Positions 28,436-37,545 are shown, numbered from the stretch's first letter. The stretch: DNA of 45,974 nucleotides from Sulfurihydrogenibium sp. (GCF_027448985.1 NZ_DAIDMN010000003.1:1-45974), one strand, 5' to 3'. Notes: a model not told the origin generated them from the sequence alone. Translations and numbers: made by a program.

Positions 28436-29485
28436 ATGTTTTTAGAAATAAAAGATAGAGTTTTATACATTAAAGATTATTGGACGGTAGAAAACTACAA
28501 TAAAATAAAAAAACAAGTAAAGGTTTTGTCTAAAAAATCTTTTGATTATGTAGATGCATCGGAATTAGAAAAGTTAGATTTTTATGGTGCCTATCTTATA
28601 AATAACTTCTTTAAAGAGTATGAAATAAGAAATATATCTCCTTCTTACGAAAAGATAATCAGTATGTCAAAAGAAATACCACAACTTAGTAAAAAGAAAT
28701 CTAACTACTTAAGTTTAATTGTAGAAAGTGTTTATAAAAAAATCGGTGATTATTTTCAGTTTATCTCGTTTACAGGAGAAATTTTAGTAGATATTTTTAG
28801 AAATATAAAATCTATAGAAGCAAGAACTTTATTTAAAGAGTTAGAAGAAGGGGGAATTAAAGCTCTTGGAATTATAACGATTCTTTCCTTTTTGATAGGA
28901 GTTGTAATAGCATACCAAAGCTCAAAAATGCTTGCAACTTTTGGAGCAAATATTTTTATAGTAGACCTTGTATCCGTATCTTTGGCAAGAGAGCTTTCTC
29001 CATTGATTGTTGGTATTATTATGGCGGGTAGAAGTGCAAGTAGTTTTACAGCTGAGATAGGATTAATGAAAGTATCAGAAGAGATAGATTTTATGAAAAC
29101 TCTTGGAATTTCTCCTTATGCTTGTGTTGTTTTTCCGAAGATATTGAGTCTTGTATTTTGGCTTCCTATACTAATTACTTATTCATTAATTTTAGGTATA
29201 TTAGGAGCTATGATTGTTTCTGATTTTACTCTTGGAGTGCCACCAAATCAATTTTTTCATAGACTTACAGAAGTTTTAGACTTTGACCACTACTTAGCCG
29301 GAATAGTTAAAGGTCCTATTTTTGGTTTAACTGTTGCTTTGATAGGTGTTTATGAAGGTTTTAAGGTACAACAGAAGGCGGAAAGTGTAGGTTTTAGTGT
29401 TACAAAAAGTGTTGTTAGAACTCTGTTTGCGATTATAGTCATTGATGCTTTATTCTCGGTGGTTTACAGATGGTTAGGTATATAG
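28436..29485 (+). CDS. mlaE: MlaE-type ABC lipid transporter permease
   Basis: 349 residues. The first 90 residues resemble a STAS-like domain, and the rest is the MlaE permease fold: LARELSPLIVGIIMAGRSASSFTAEIGLMKVSEEIDFMKTLGISP is the family signature. With MlaF and MlaD it moves phospholipids between inner and outer membrane. The mlaF gene starts 16 bases before its end, so they are coupled. Confidence 0.92.
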   Translation: MFLEIKDRVLYIKDYWTVENYNKIKKQVKVLSKKSFDYVDASELEKLDFYGAYLINNFFKEYEIRNISPSYEKIISMSKEIPQLSKKKSNYLSLIVESVYKKIGDYFQFISFTGEILVDIFRNIKSIEARTLFKELEEGGIKALGIITILSFLIGVVIAYQSSKMLATFGANIFIVDLVSVSLARELSPLIVGIIMAGRSASSFTAEIGLMKVSEEIDFMKTLGISPYACVVFPKILSLVFWLPILITYSLILGILGAMIVSDFTLGVPPNQFFHRLTEVLDFDHYLAGIVKGPIFGLTVALIGVYEGFKVQQKAESVGFSVTKSVVRTLFAIIVIDALFSVVYRWLGI

Positions 29486-30231
29486 TAGAAGTTGAAAATC
29501 TTGTATCAAAATATGGGGAAAAGGTTGTCCATAAAGGTTTAAATCTTAAAATAAAAGAAGGAGAGCTTTACGCTATTGTGGGTGGAAGTGGTGCAGGAAA
29601 ATCTACTTTATTGAGAGAATTGTTACTTTTAAGAAAAGTAGATGGTGGAAAAATATTGTTCAAAGGAAAAGATATTACAAAACTATCTCAAAAAGAAATA
29701 GATGAGCTTAAAAAAAGAATAGGTGTAATGTTTCAGTTTTCTACAATGCTTTCATCTTTAACCGTAGGACAAAATATCATTTATGTGATTAAAAAAAGGT
29801 ATAACATAGATGATAAAACAGCCATTGATATGGCAAAAATAAAACTAAATCTTGTAGGATTAAATCCAGATGTTTTTTTTATGTATCCATCTGAACTATC
29901 TGGTGGAATGAGAAAGAAAGCATCTTTGGCTGTAGCACTTTCTACAGACCCAGATATCCTTTTTTTAGATGAGCCTACTTCTGGACTTGACCCAATAAGT
30001 GCAGAAGATTTTGATACATTAGTAAGAACGTTGGTGGATACAACTGGAATAACTATAGTTCAGATTACCCATGATTTGGCATCTTTACTTTTTACGGATA
30101 CCGTAGCAGTTATAAGTGAAGGTTTAATTGTTTATGAAGGAAATCCAAACGGATTGTTGAATGTTGAGAACAAATGGGTAAAAAACTTAACATCGACGTT
30201 AAGGTTCAGGAGGCTTTTAAATGGAAAGTAA
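29470..30231 (+). CDS. mlaF: MlaF-type ABC transporter ATPase
   Basis: 253 residues. Walker A is in GGSGAGKSTLL, the signature is LSGGMRKKASLA (the GGMRK form typical of MlaF/Mkl), and Walker B is ILFLDEPTSGLDP. It drives the MlaE permease. It overlaps mlaE upstream and mlaD downstream by about 11-16 bases. Confidence 0.92.
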   Translation: MVRYIVEVENLVSKYGEKVVHKGLNLKIKEGELYAIVGGSGAGKSTLLRELLLLRKVDGGKILFKGKDITKLSQKEIDELKKRIGVMFQFSTMLSSLTVGQNIIYVIKKRYNIDDKTAIDMAKIKLNLVGLNPDVFFMYPSELSGGMRKKASLAVALSTDPDILFLDEPTSGLDPISAEDFDTLVRTLVDTTGITIVQITHDLASLLFTDTVAVISEGLIVYEGNPNGLLNVENKWVKNLTSTLRFRRLLNGK

Positions 30232-31669
30232 ACTTAAATATTTTATTGTAGGTTTTGTTTTTCTTGCATTTTTATCCGGATTTGTATTTTTAACTCTTTG
30301 GGCATACAAAGGTTTTGGAAAACAAGAATACAACACTTACTTAATAGAAACAACATTGTCTGTAAATGGTCTTGATGTAGGAAGTCCAGTAAAGTACAAA
30401 GGTGTAAGTATAGGAAGAGTTAGTGAAATAGAGATAGATAAAGAAAATCCGTCTATAGTTAGAATATACATAGATGTAGATAAAAATTTAAAAATAGGCA
30501 ACAATATATATGCTACTCTCGGGATGAAAGGTATAACGGGGTTAGCTTTTATTTCTTTAGAAGAATCTGATAAACCTTTGGTTGAAACAAAAAATAATAT
30601 CACAAAAATACCTCTTTTACCATCTACTTTCCAACAGATGGCAGATAAAATTCCGGATATTCTTTTGGAATCTCATTACCTTCTAAAAGATGTAAGAAAG
30701 TTGATAATGAATTTTGATATTCAAGATTTAAACACAGCAATTCAGACAACAAACACTACTCTTTTAGCTTTACAACCAACTTTGGAAAAAATAAATACAA
30801 ATTTTGATACCTTGACAGAAAAGTATTCTAATTTGGCTCAACAAATTTCAGAGCTTATTCATAAAGGAAATGTTTCTGTGGAAGAAAGTAATAAATTAAT
30901 AAAAGAGCTTCAATTGACAGCAAAATCATACCAAGACCTTGCAATAGAGTTAAAATCTTTATCAAAAGATATAAAAAATCAAATACCTATGTTGTCTAAC
31001 AATATTCAAAATCTTTCAAACAAATCTGAAAAAATTATTCTAAATATAGATAAGTTGATTAAAAAACTCCAACAAGAGACAACAACAGAAATTTTAATCC
31101 AAAAAAACAACAAATCCTGCACCAGTGGAGGAGAAAAAATGAAAAAAATTCTACTTTTAATTTTTGTTTTATTTTCAGCTTCCTGTACACCTAAGATAAT
31201 TCCGGAAAAAAATATCTCTTATTACTCAGTAGATACTATTGATATTCAACCCAAAAATAAAGTGAATATTACTTTATCAGGCATTGATGCTGTAGATTAT
31301 CTTTTGACAAAGAAAATAATATACAAAGAAAATTATAAATGGGGTTATTTTCAGAGTGGAGAGTGGATTTGTAATCCGGATTGTTTGTTGGAGAAAAACA
31401 TCCTTAAAGCTCTTCCGTATATAAAAGAAAATACAAAAAACAGAATTTTTATAAAAATTTTAGATTTTTATGCAGATTTTCAGTCGGAAGGGACTTATGT
31501 AGTTGCTTCATTTAAAGTAAATTTACAGACAGAAAATAAAGAACTTACAAAAGTTTTTGATTATAAAATCCAAACAAAAAAAGATTTAAAAGATGTAATA
31601 TCCGGATTTGAAAACATCGTTAATAGTTTTATAAAAGATTTAGATTTGTGGTTGTCTAACTCTTTGTAA
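30221..31669 (+). CDS. mlaD: MlaD/MCE-domain protein with in-frame C-terminal lipoprotein extension
   Basis: The 482-residue frame starts with a membrane anchor (about 8-28). An MCE domain follows (VNGLDVGSPVKYKGVSIGRVSEIEI ... LGMKGITGLAFISLEE), then a long helical, coiled-coil-like stretch to about residue 295. The frame then runs straight into MKKILLLIFVLFSASC, a lipoprotein signal with its own GGAGG site, and an envelope lipoprotein domain. A normal MlaD would stop around residue 295-306. Either the stop was lost (mutation or sequencing error) or two products are made from one frame. Confidence 0.85.
   Translation: MESKLKYFIVGFVFLAFLSGFVFLTLWAYKGFGKQEYNTYLIETTLSVNGLDVGSPVKYKGVSIGRVSEIEIDKENPSIVRIYIDVDKNLKIGNNIYATLGMKGITGLAFISLEESDKPLVETKNNITKIPLLPSTFQQMADKIPDILLESHYLLKDVRKLIMNFDIQDLNTAIQTTNTTLLALQPTLEKINTNFDTLTEKYSNLAQQISELIHKGNVSVEESNKLIKELQLTAKSYQDLAIELKSLSKDIKNQIPMLSNNIQNLSNKSEKIILNIDKLIKKLQQETTTEILIQKNNKSCTSGGEKMKKILLLIFVLFSASCTPKIIPEKNISYYSVDTIDIQPKNKVNITLSGIDAVDYLLTKKIIYKENYKWGYFQSGEWICNPDCLLEKNILKALPYIKENTKNRIFIKILDFYADFQSEGTYVVASFKVNLQTENKELTKVFDYKIQTKKDLKDVISGFENIVNSFIKDLDLWLSNSL
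31139..31669 (+). CDS. ABC-transport auxiliary lipoprotein-like protein, nested in the mlaD frame
   Basis: 176 residues beginning at Met307 of the mlaD frame. GGAGGAG sits just before this ATG. A basic start, a hydrophobic core and the lipobox SAS-C at Cys16 form a complete lipoprotein signal, which makes little sense inside a longer protein. The body (YYSVDTIDIQPKNKVNITLSGID ... FVVASFKVNL-like) recalls auxiliary lipoproteins encoded after MCE proteins (PqiC/DUF330-like), but the match is weak. It probably links the MCE transporter to the outer membrane. Confidence 0.55.
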   Translation: MKKILLLIFVLFSASCTPKIIPEKNISYYSVDTIDIQPKNKVNITLSGIDAVDYLLTKKIIYKENYKWGYFQSGEWICNPDCLLEKNILKALPYIKENTKNRIFIKILDFYADFQSEGTYVVASFKVNLQTENKELTKVFDYKIQTKKDLKDVISGFENIVNSFIKDLDLWLSNSL

Positions 31670-32713
31670 GAAGATAATCAATGTCTTTTTTTAATTGTTC
31701 TATATCAGGGTTAGGTTTTACAACTCTACAAACAGTCCAAGGGTTGTTGTGAAAATGTTCGGGTGTGTTAAAGCTAAAGTTGGTTTTCCTAACGCTACGG
31801 CTATGTGGTATGGTCCGCTGTCGCTTGAGATAACCATTTTGCCAAGGTTTATAGCTCCTACAGATTCTAAAATGTCTGTTCTTCCTGCAATATCGTATAT
31901 AGGGTGGTTGTAATTTTTTAGATACTCTTTTATGAAGTTTTGATTTACTTCTTTTTCAAATTCTGCACCTATTAGGACAGGTGTTAAACCGTATTTAGAA
32001 TAAACGTAGTAAATAATCTCTTGATAAATTTTGAAATCTGGTCTTTTTGGAATGGCATCCGGAGTTCCACATCCTATGTTTACAATCAAAACGTTGTCAT
32101 CTAAATTAAGTTCTTTTTTTATTTTTTCTCTAAATGTAGTTGCCTGTGGAGTTTCTTTTATCTCTATTTGGATATCATTCCTCTTTATTCCAAGTTTATC
32201 TAAAACTACAAAATCTCTGTCTGTGTAATTTAGGATGTCTATTTTATGTTTTTTCTTGAAGGATTTTATAGAAGGAGCATAAAAAGAATAAAGTAATCCT
32301 CTTGGGAAAACTTCGTTTATGCCAATCGTTTTTATACCGTATTTAAATCTTCCTATCATGGATACTATTGTGGTTTCTAAGCCGTACGGTTCAAAATCTA
32401 TGATAAAATCCGGATTAACTTGTTTTATAACTTTATCCGCTTCTTTTAACGCTTTTATAAAGTTTTTGACTTCGTTGAAGTACTGTTTGTTTATAGTGTA
32501 AAAACTATCTAACAGATGGTGTTTTGAAATAAGTTTTTCGGATGGATAATTAGGATGGTTTGTTAGAAATAGTAGGTTTAGTTTTGCATCCGGATATCTG
32601 TTTTTTAATGCTCTCCAAGATGCAGAACTTCTAAGTATATCACCTATTCCGGCACTGTGTCCTTTTATCATCAAAATGTTTTTTGGATTTATATCCAAAA
32701 TAAACAACTCCAA
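31656..32713 (-). CDS. GT9-family (heptosyltransferase-like) glycosyltransferase with a C-terminal frameshift
   Basis: The annotated frame (31718-32713, 331 residues) has the GT9 pattern: MIKGHSAGIGDILRSSASWRALKNRYPDAKLNLL, a second nucleotide-sugar half VLIVNIGCGTPDAIPKRP, and SDSGPYHIAVALGKPTLALTHP. It then ends abnormally (NIFTTTLGLFVEL). In the next frame the same DNA reads PEHFHNNPWTVCRVVKPNP..., the expected GT9 ending, to a TAG at 31656. One base appears to be missing at about 31758-31766. Repaired length is about 352 residues. Likely an LPS-core or related sugar transferase. Its true end overlaps the lipoprotein gene by 14 bases, tail to tail. Confidence 0.75.
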
Positions 32714-32719
32714 AAAAGT

Positions 32720-32725
32720 TATAAT
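32720..32725 (+). promoter_or_regulatory. candidate -10 of the GT39-like gene
   Basis: TATAAT in the divergent gap, 33 bases before the ATG at 32758. No clear -35. Confidence 0.35.
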
Positions 32726-32757
32726 AGTAAAAAAATTTTATCAGGATTTTTAAAAAG

Positions 32758-34218
32758 ATGTTGAAAAAAGTTTTGATTTTTCATTTTTTGGTTCTTGTTG
32801 TTAGGGTTTTTTATGTTTTGTTTAGGGATATAGATTTATCTCCGGAAGAAGCTCAGTACTGGCTTTGGTCCAAGTTTTTGGATTTATCTTACTACTCAAA
32901 ACCACCTTTGATTGCTTACATGAACTTTATCTCTACTGCTGTTTTAGGAGACACTGAGATAGGAGTTAGGATAAATGCTATTATACTTGGATTTTTTATA
33001 GCTGTTATAACTTACCTTTTTTCAAAAGAGCTTTTTAAAGATGAAAAGGTTGCGTTTTTTAACTCTACTTTTATTTACTTTATTCCTGCTTACGATATCG
33101 CTTCCATAATCTTTCTTACAGATACATCATTGGCTTTTTTCTATCTTCTTTTGTCCTATTTGTTTTATAAATCCGTAAAAGAAGATAGACCTGTCTTGTG
33201 GACTTTAACGGCAGTAGCAGGTGGTCTTGGCTTTTTATCTAAGTACTCTGTTGTTTTTTTCTTTCCGGTTGCTGTTGTTTACCTTTTACTATTTTCTAAA
33301 AAAACTTTTAAAAACAGATGGTTTTATATAAGTATTTTAATTGCTGGACTGTTTACTTTACCTGTTGTTTATTGGAACTTCTCTAACGATTTTGTATCCT
33401 TCAAACACGTAGGTAAGTTGTCAGGAGCACAAGAGAGTTTTTCTATAAATCTGAAACACTTGGGAGATTACATTTTAGGACAGATTGGACTAAACTCTGT
33501 CTTTTTATTTCCTTTCTTTGCCTACGGAATATACAAAGCATTCAAAGAAAAGGACGAAAAACTTATCTACCTTTCTTTATCACCTTTGATGGTCTTTATC
33601 TTTTTTGGATTGATTGTTTTAAAGAAGAATGTAGAGGTAAACTGGCCTGCTTTTGGTTACTCTACACTTTACATTTTATCGGGATATTACATCTATAAAA
33701 GATTTTTAAAATTAGCAATACTGCCTATGGCTTTATCTTTAATCTCTATCATGGTTTTATTTTATACTCCTATTTTAGACAAAGTTGGACTTACTAAGAT
33801 TCTTCCTCCAAAAGTTGACCCAACAAAAAGACTTGTCGGTTGGGAAGAAATGGGAATGTTTGTAAGTAATTTGAAAAAAGATTATCCAAAAAGTTTTGTA
33901 TTTTCGGATTCTTATCATATTTCCTCAGAGATGAGTTTTTACATAGAAGGAAAACCTTTTGTGTACTGTATAAAGGTAGATAGAAGGATGAATCAATGGG
34001 ATTTATGGGAAGGTTTGGAAAAATATGAAAACAAAGGATACTACGGAATATACATAGCGGACCATCCTATGACGGAAAAAGTCAAATCCGGATTTGAATC
34101 TGTGGAAAAAGAGTATTTATATAAAGTAAGATACAGAGGAGTAGATGTTAAAGAGTACTACATATATGTCTTGAAAAATTACAAAAAAATAGAAGAAGAC
34201 CCAATAACAAGCTACTAA
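32758..34218 (+). CDS. GT39/PMT_2-like membrane glycosyltransferase
   Basis: 486 residues. A first membrane helix is followed by the acidic loop DLSPEEAQYWLWSKFLDLSYYSKPPLIAYM, the lipid-phosphate-sugar binding signature of GT-C enzymes (PMT_2, ArnT-like). Nine or more further hydrophobic segments follow, then a soluble C-terminal domain. It should transfer a sugar from a polyprenyl-phosphate donor on the outer side of the inner membrane, perhaps to lipid A or a surface glycan. It is divergent from the GT9 gene, and both fit envelope glycan synthesis. Confidence 0.8.
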   Translation: MLKKVLIFHFLVLVVRVFYVLFRDIDLSPEEAQYWLWSKFLDLSYYSKPPLIAYMNFISTAVLGDTEIGVRINAIILGFFIAVITYLFSKELFKDEKVAFFNSTFIYFIPAYDIASIIFLTDTSLAFFYLLLSYLFYKSVKEDRPVLWTLTAVAGGLGFLSKYSVVFFFPVAVVYLLLFSKKTFKNRWFYISILIAGLFTLPVVYWNFSNDFVSFKHVGKLSGAQESFSINLKHLGDYILGQIGLNSVFLFPFFAYGIYKAFKEKDEKLIYLSLSPLMVFIFFGLIVLKKNVEVNWPAFGYSTLYILSGYYIYKRFLKLAILPMALSLISIMVLFYTPILDKVGLTKILPPKVDPTKRLVGWEEMGMFVSNLKKDYPKSFVFSDSYHISSEMSFYIEGKPFVYCIKVDRRMNQWDLWEGLEKYENKGYYGIYIADHPMTEKVKSGFESVEKEYLYKVRYRGVDVKEYYIYVLKNYKKIEEDPITSY

Positions 34219-34244
34219 AATTAGATGATGCAGATTTTGGAGTG

Positions 34245-34253
34245 TGATAAAAT
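34245..34253 (+). promoter_or_regulatory. candidate extended -10 promoter of mtnC
   Basis: TGATAAAAT (TGn plus TAAAAT) 38 bases before the mtnC ATG; AAAGGAG follows as the ribosome site. Confidence 0.4.
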
Positions 34254-34291
34254 TTTTACGCTTATGTGCTTAAAGTAAAAAGGAGTTATTT

Positions 34292-34981
34292 ATGGTTAAG
34301 GCTGTTTTGACCGATATTGAAGGAACAACAACACCTATATCCTTTGTTAAAGATGTACTGTTTCCATACTCTTACGAAAAAATTCAGGATTTTGTTTTAA
34401 AAAACAAAGACAATCCTCAAATTTTAAAAATCTTAGAGGAAGTAAAAAAAATAGAAGGAAAAGATTTATCTTTGGAAGAGATAATAGATACATTAAAAAA
34501 GTGGATAGAAGAAGACAGAAAGATAACACCTTTAAAGGAAATACAGGGTATTATTTGGGAAGAAGGTTATAAATCCGGAAAACTTCAAGGTTTTGTTTAT
34601 CCGGATGCTTATGAAAAGTTAAAAGAGTGGTTTGAAAGTGGTATAAAAATATACGTTTACTCTTCTGGCTCCGTTAAAGCTCAAAAACTTCTTTTCTCAA
34701 ATACGAACTTTGGAGATTTAAACTATCTGTTTTCAGGCTACTTTGATACAAACATTGGAAATAAAAAAGACCCTACTTCTTACAAAAAAATAGCACAAAG
34801 TATAGGATTAAATCCTGATGAAATACTCTTTTTATCAGACAATCCGGATGAGATAACAGCAGCGGCTCATTCCGGAATGAAGGTCGTTAGATTAGTAAGA
34901 CCAAAAGATGCAGATTATATAAAAGAATTTCCATACACTCAGGTAGAAAGTTTTAAACAGATAAATCTCAAGATGTTATAA
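34292..34981 (+). CDS. mtnC: enolase-phosphatase E1 (acireductone synthase)
   Basis: 229-residue HAD-family enzyme. DIEGTTTPISFVKDVLFPYS at the N-terminus is the MtnC form of HAD motif I (D-x-E). YVYSSGSVKAQKLLF is motif II, and a Lys followed by FLSDNPDEITAAAHSGM is motif III/IV. It acts in methionine salvage, enolising and dephosphorylating 2,3-diketo-5-methylthiopentyl phosphate. No other salvage gene is in the window. Confidence 0.92.
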   Translation: MVKAVLTDIEGTTTPISFVKDVLFPYSYEKIQDFVLKNKDNPQILKILEEVKKIEGKDLSLEEIIDTLKKWIEEDRKITPLKEIQGIIWEEGYKSGKLQGFVYPDAYEKLKEWFESGIKIYVYSSGSVKAQKLLFSNTNFGDLNYLFSGYFDTNIGNKKDPTSYKKIAQSIGLNPDEILFLSDNPDEITAAAHSGMKVVRLVRPKDADYIKEFPYTQVESFKQINLKML

Positions 34982-34982
34982 T
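34974..34982 (+). promoter_or_regulatory. candidate extended -10 promoter upstream of second mlaF
   Basis: TGTTATAAT (TGn plus perfect TATAAT) overlapping the mtnC stop codon, 31 bases before the GTG start of the next ABC ATPase. Confidence 0.4.
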
Positions 34983-35013
34983 GTTTTAACTGATTTTACA
35001 GAGGATTTTTTTC

Positions 35014-35793
35014 GTGAGTGTTAAGATAAAGGTTGAAAACTTAGTAAAGGCTTTTGGAAAGAGAGAAGTATTAAAGAATGTAAATTTTGAAGTGAAAGAA
35101 ATGGAAGTATTTGTCATTATGGGAGGTAGTGGTAGCGGTAAAAGTACCATAATAAAGCATATCATAGGACTTTTAAAACCAACATCCGGAAAAATATACG
35201 TAGATGGGACAGATATAACTACTTTAAAAGATTTTGAGCTTATAGAGTTTAGAAAAAAAATAGGTTATCTGTTTCAAGAAGGAGCTTTGTTTGACAGTTT
35301 GAAAGTTTGGGAAAATGTAGGATTTTACTTTCTTGAAAATACAAAAATGCCAGAAAAACAGATAAGAAAGTTGGCAGCAGAAAAACTGGCTTTGGTAGGT
35401 TTAAAAGACATAGAAGACCTTTACCCTTCACAGCTATCCGGAGGAATGAGAAAGAGAGTTTCGTTAGCAAGAGCTATATCTTACAACCCTCAGATAATAC
35501 TTTACGATGAACCAACATCCGGATTGGACCCTGTTACCTCAGCTATGATAGATAACCTTATCTTAAAGTTAAGGGACAACCTTGGAGTGACTTCTATCGT
35601 CGTTACCCATGACCTTGAAAGTGCTTTTAACATAGCGGACAGAATAGCCATGATACACAAAGGTGTTATATACGCAATAGGAACACCACAAGAAATAAAA
35701 AACCATCCGGACCCTGTTGTCCAGCAGTTTATAAACAGAAGACCAGAAGGACCTATAACAGAAGAACTTATGAAAGAAATACAAAAAAGATAA
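35014..35793 (+). CDS. second MlaF-like ABC transporter ATPase
   Basis: 259 residues starting with GTG. Walker A GGSGSGKST, signature LSGGMRKRVSLARA and Walker B IILYDEPTSGLDP are complete. The GGMRKR signature puts it with MlaF/Mkl ATPases of MCE transporters. No permease or MCE gene follows: the next gene is a tnpB element and then the carbon-uptake locus. It may serve a transporter encoded elsewhere, or have been cut off from its partners by rearrangement. Confidence 0.88.
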   Translation: MSVKIKVENLVKAFGKREVLKNVNFEVKEMEVFVIMGGSGSGKSTIIKHIIGLLKPTSGKIYVDGTDITTLKDFELIEFRKKIGYLFQEGALFDSLKVWENVGFYFLENTKMPEKQIRKLAAEKLALVGLKDIEDLYPSQLSGGMRKRVSLARAISYNPQIILYDEPTSGLDPVTSAMIDNLILKLRDNLGVTSIVVTHDLESAFNIADRIAMIHKGVIYAIGTPQEIKNHPDPVVQQFINRRPEGPITEELMKEIQKR

Positions 35794-35835
35794 GTACAAA
35801 GGAGGATAGAAACAGTTGACAAAAACTATACAAAA

Positions 35836-35848
35836 TAATACATTATTA
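35836..35848 (+). repeat. candidate left-end hairpin of the tnpB element
   Basis: TAATA CAT TATTA, a five-pair AT-only stem with a three-base loop just inside the supposed left end; weak on its own. Confidence 0.3.
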
Positions 35849-35919
35849 GACAGTGAGAATAGAAAGCTACTAAGTGTACAAAAACTAAACTGGAAAAGGT
35901 AAGAAAAGGAGACACTACC

Positions 35920-37545
35920 ATGATAACCCTTCAATGCCAACTGGAACTCTCCAACCAAGACAAGGAAATCCTATTATCTCTTATGCGTAAATTCTCCTCC
36001 TGTATGAGATATGCATACAACAGATTGTTAGAAGGTAATGATAGAAAAAACCTCAAAAAAGAATTACAAACTATATTTAGTATAAACTCAAGATATGTAG
36101 ATGATGCTATCCTAAAAGCCCAAAATGTTATAAACTTATGTAAAGAAACAAATCAAAACCCTAAAAAAGTTATATTCGGTGGTAGAAAGTTATTTAACAA
36201 GTTAAAGAAAAACCATCTCAATGGTAAAAGAAGACAAAAACTAAAAAAACAGTGGAAAGAAAAAAGATTATCTCTCTACTCAAGAGGAGATAAAACCAAG
36301 TCTGGAAATCTAAACCTAAGATTGATAAAAGAAAATGATAACTGGTATTTAAGAATAAACACAGGTAATAGACAATGGATAAAAGCCAATGTTATAAGAA
36401 ACGTTAAAAGACAGAAAGATAAATGGATAGACTTTATATTCAAACTTACAGAAGCGGAAATTACAGGTAACTATTTTCCATATTCCGTTGAGATAAACAT
36501 AAAACAAGGAAAATTTTATGCAAACATCAGTTATGAAGAAACCATACCAACTGTAAAGTACACAAAAGAAAAAGGTATAATAGGATTAGACATAAACGCT
36601 TCACCATTTCATATAGCTTTAGCAAACGTTAGCAAAGATGGAAATCTAATAGGTTATAAATCAATAAGCCTACATGAACTGATAGGTAAGAATAAAAACC
36701 AAAGAGAATACCTACTATGGCATATAGCCTATCAAGTTATAAACTATGCAAAAGAAAATGAAAAAGCTATAGCGGTAGAAAGACTAAAGAAAATACCAAA
36801 AGGTTATAGAGGAGATGGAAAAGGAAAGTTAAGAAAAATATTTCAGCAGTGGAGTTATAAATCACTACTAAACAAAATAAAAGTATTAGGACAAAGAAAC
36901 GGCATACAAGTAATTGAGATAAATCCAGCCTACACAAGCGTAATAGGAGCATACAAATACTGTCCACAACACAATATAGACAAAGACATAGCAGGAGCAT
37001 ATGTAATAGGAAGAAGAGGATTAGGATACAAAGACAAAATACCAAAGAACTACATAAAATTGTTAAACAGTAAAGAATACTTGCAATACTCAATTTTAAA
37101 GTTAGAGGAAAAGCAAGAAGAACTCAAAGGATATTTACAGGAAGAAAGAAACATCTATAAAACAAAGCCAATAAAACAAGAGATTAAAAGCATAGACAAA
37201 GATATTAAGTTGTTAAAAAACCTTAACAGCAATCCAAAGGCAGGGCAGCAGGTCAACCGATGGAAGGAACCTGTGAGAGAGGAGTATAAATACTCTTACA
37301 AACTTTGGAGAGTTGTTAAGGTAGCCCTTGGTATTCCTATTCTTGGTAAATCTTTTAATAGGGATTTATCTCTGCTAAGGACAATCTTAGTGGATTGGGA
37401 TAGGATATCAAGAAGGTTAGCTCCTGTGCTTGGTGCAGGGGCTATGGTTAGCCTAATACCGCCTGCAGACCCTCAGGCTAACCTGAAATGGCGGAATACA
37501 AATAGGTCTGCCTCAAGCTGTGTCAATTTTACACAGTTTGTGTAA
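35920..37545 (+). CDS. tnpB: TnpB-like RNA-guided nuclease (OrfB family) without zinc ribbon
   Basis: 541 residues with AAGGAGA upstream. A basic N-terminal RNA-binding half precedes a RuvC domain: D224 in GIIGLDINASPF, E287 in AIAVERLKKIP, and an Asp pair at 354/356 in HNIDKDIAGAYVIGRRG. The acidic triad looks intact, so a working nuclease is likely. Usual TnpBs carry a four-Cys zinc ribbon between RuvC-II and RuvC-III. Here that segment is INPAYTSVIGAYKYCPQH with a single Cys. The C-terminal 170 residues (Lys/Glu-rich, then IPILGKSFNRDLSLLR...) overlap the presumed guide-RNA sequence. Codon use is A-rich, and the gene has no TCCGGA site, unlike most of the window. Confidence 0.85.
   Translation: MITLQCQLELSNQDKEILLSLMRKFSSCMRYAYNRLLEGNDRKNLKKELQTIFSINSRYVDDAILKAQNVINLCKETNQNPKKVIFGGRKLFNKLKKNHLNGKRRQKLKKQWKEKRLSLYSRGDKTKSGNLNLRLIKENDNWYLRINTGNRQWIKANVIRNVKRQKDKWIDFIFKLTEAEITGNYFPYSVEINIKQGKFYANISYEETIPTVKYTKEKGIIGLDINASPFHIALANVSKDGNLIGYKSISLHELIGKNKNQREYLLWHIAYQVINYAKENEKAIAVERLKKIPKGYRGDGKGKLRKIFQQWSYKSLLNKIKVLGQRNGIQVIEINPAYTSVIGAYKYCPQHNIDKDIAGAYVIGRRGLGYKDKIPKNYIKLLNSKEYLQYSILKLEEKQEELKGYLQEERNIYKTKPIKQEIKSIDKDIKLLKNLNSNPKAGQQVNRWKEPVREEYKYSYKLWRVVKVALGIPILGKSFNRDLSLLRTILVDWDRISRRLAPVLGAGAMVSLIPPADPQANLKWRNTNRSASSCVNFTQFV

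Noticed and set aside
35816-35902. 28-codon ORF starting TTG after AAAGGAGG, upstream of tnpB
   Set aside because: No recognisable product; better explained as a leftover ribosome site beside the element boundary.
35920-37545. Nuclease-dead TnpB-derived repressor (TldR)
   Set aside because: All three RuvC acidic positions appear present and element-end hairpins remain, so an active TnpB is the simpler reading.
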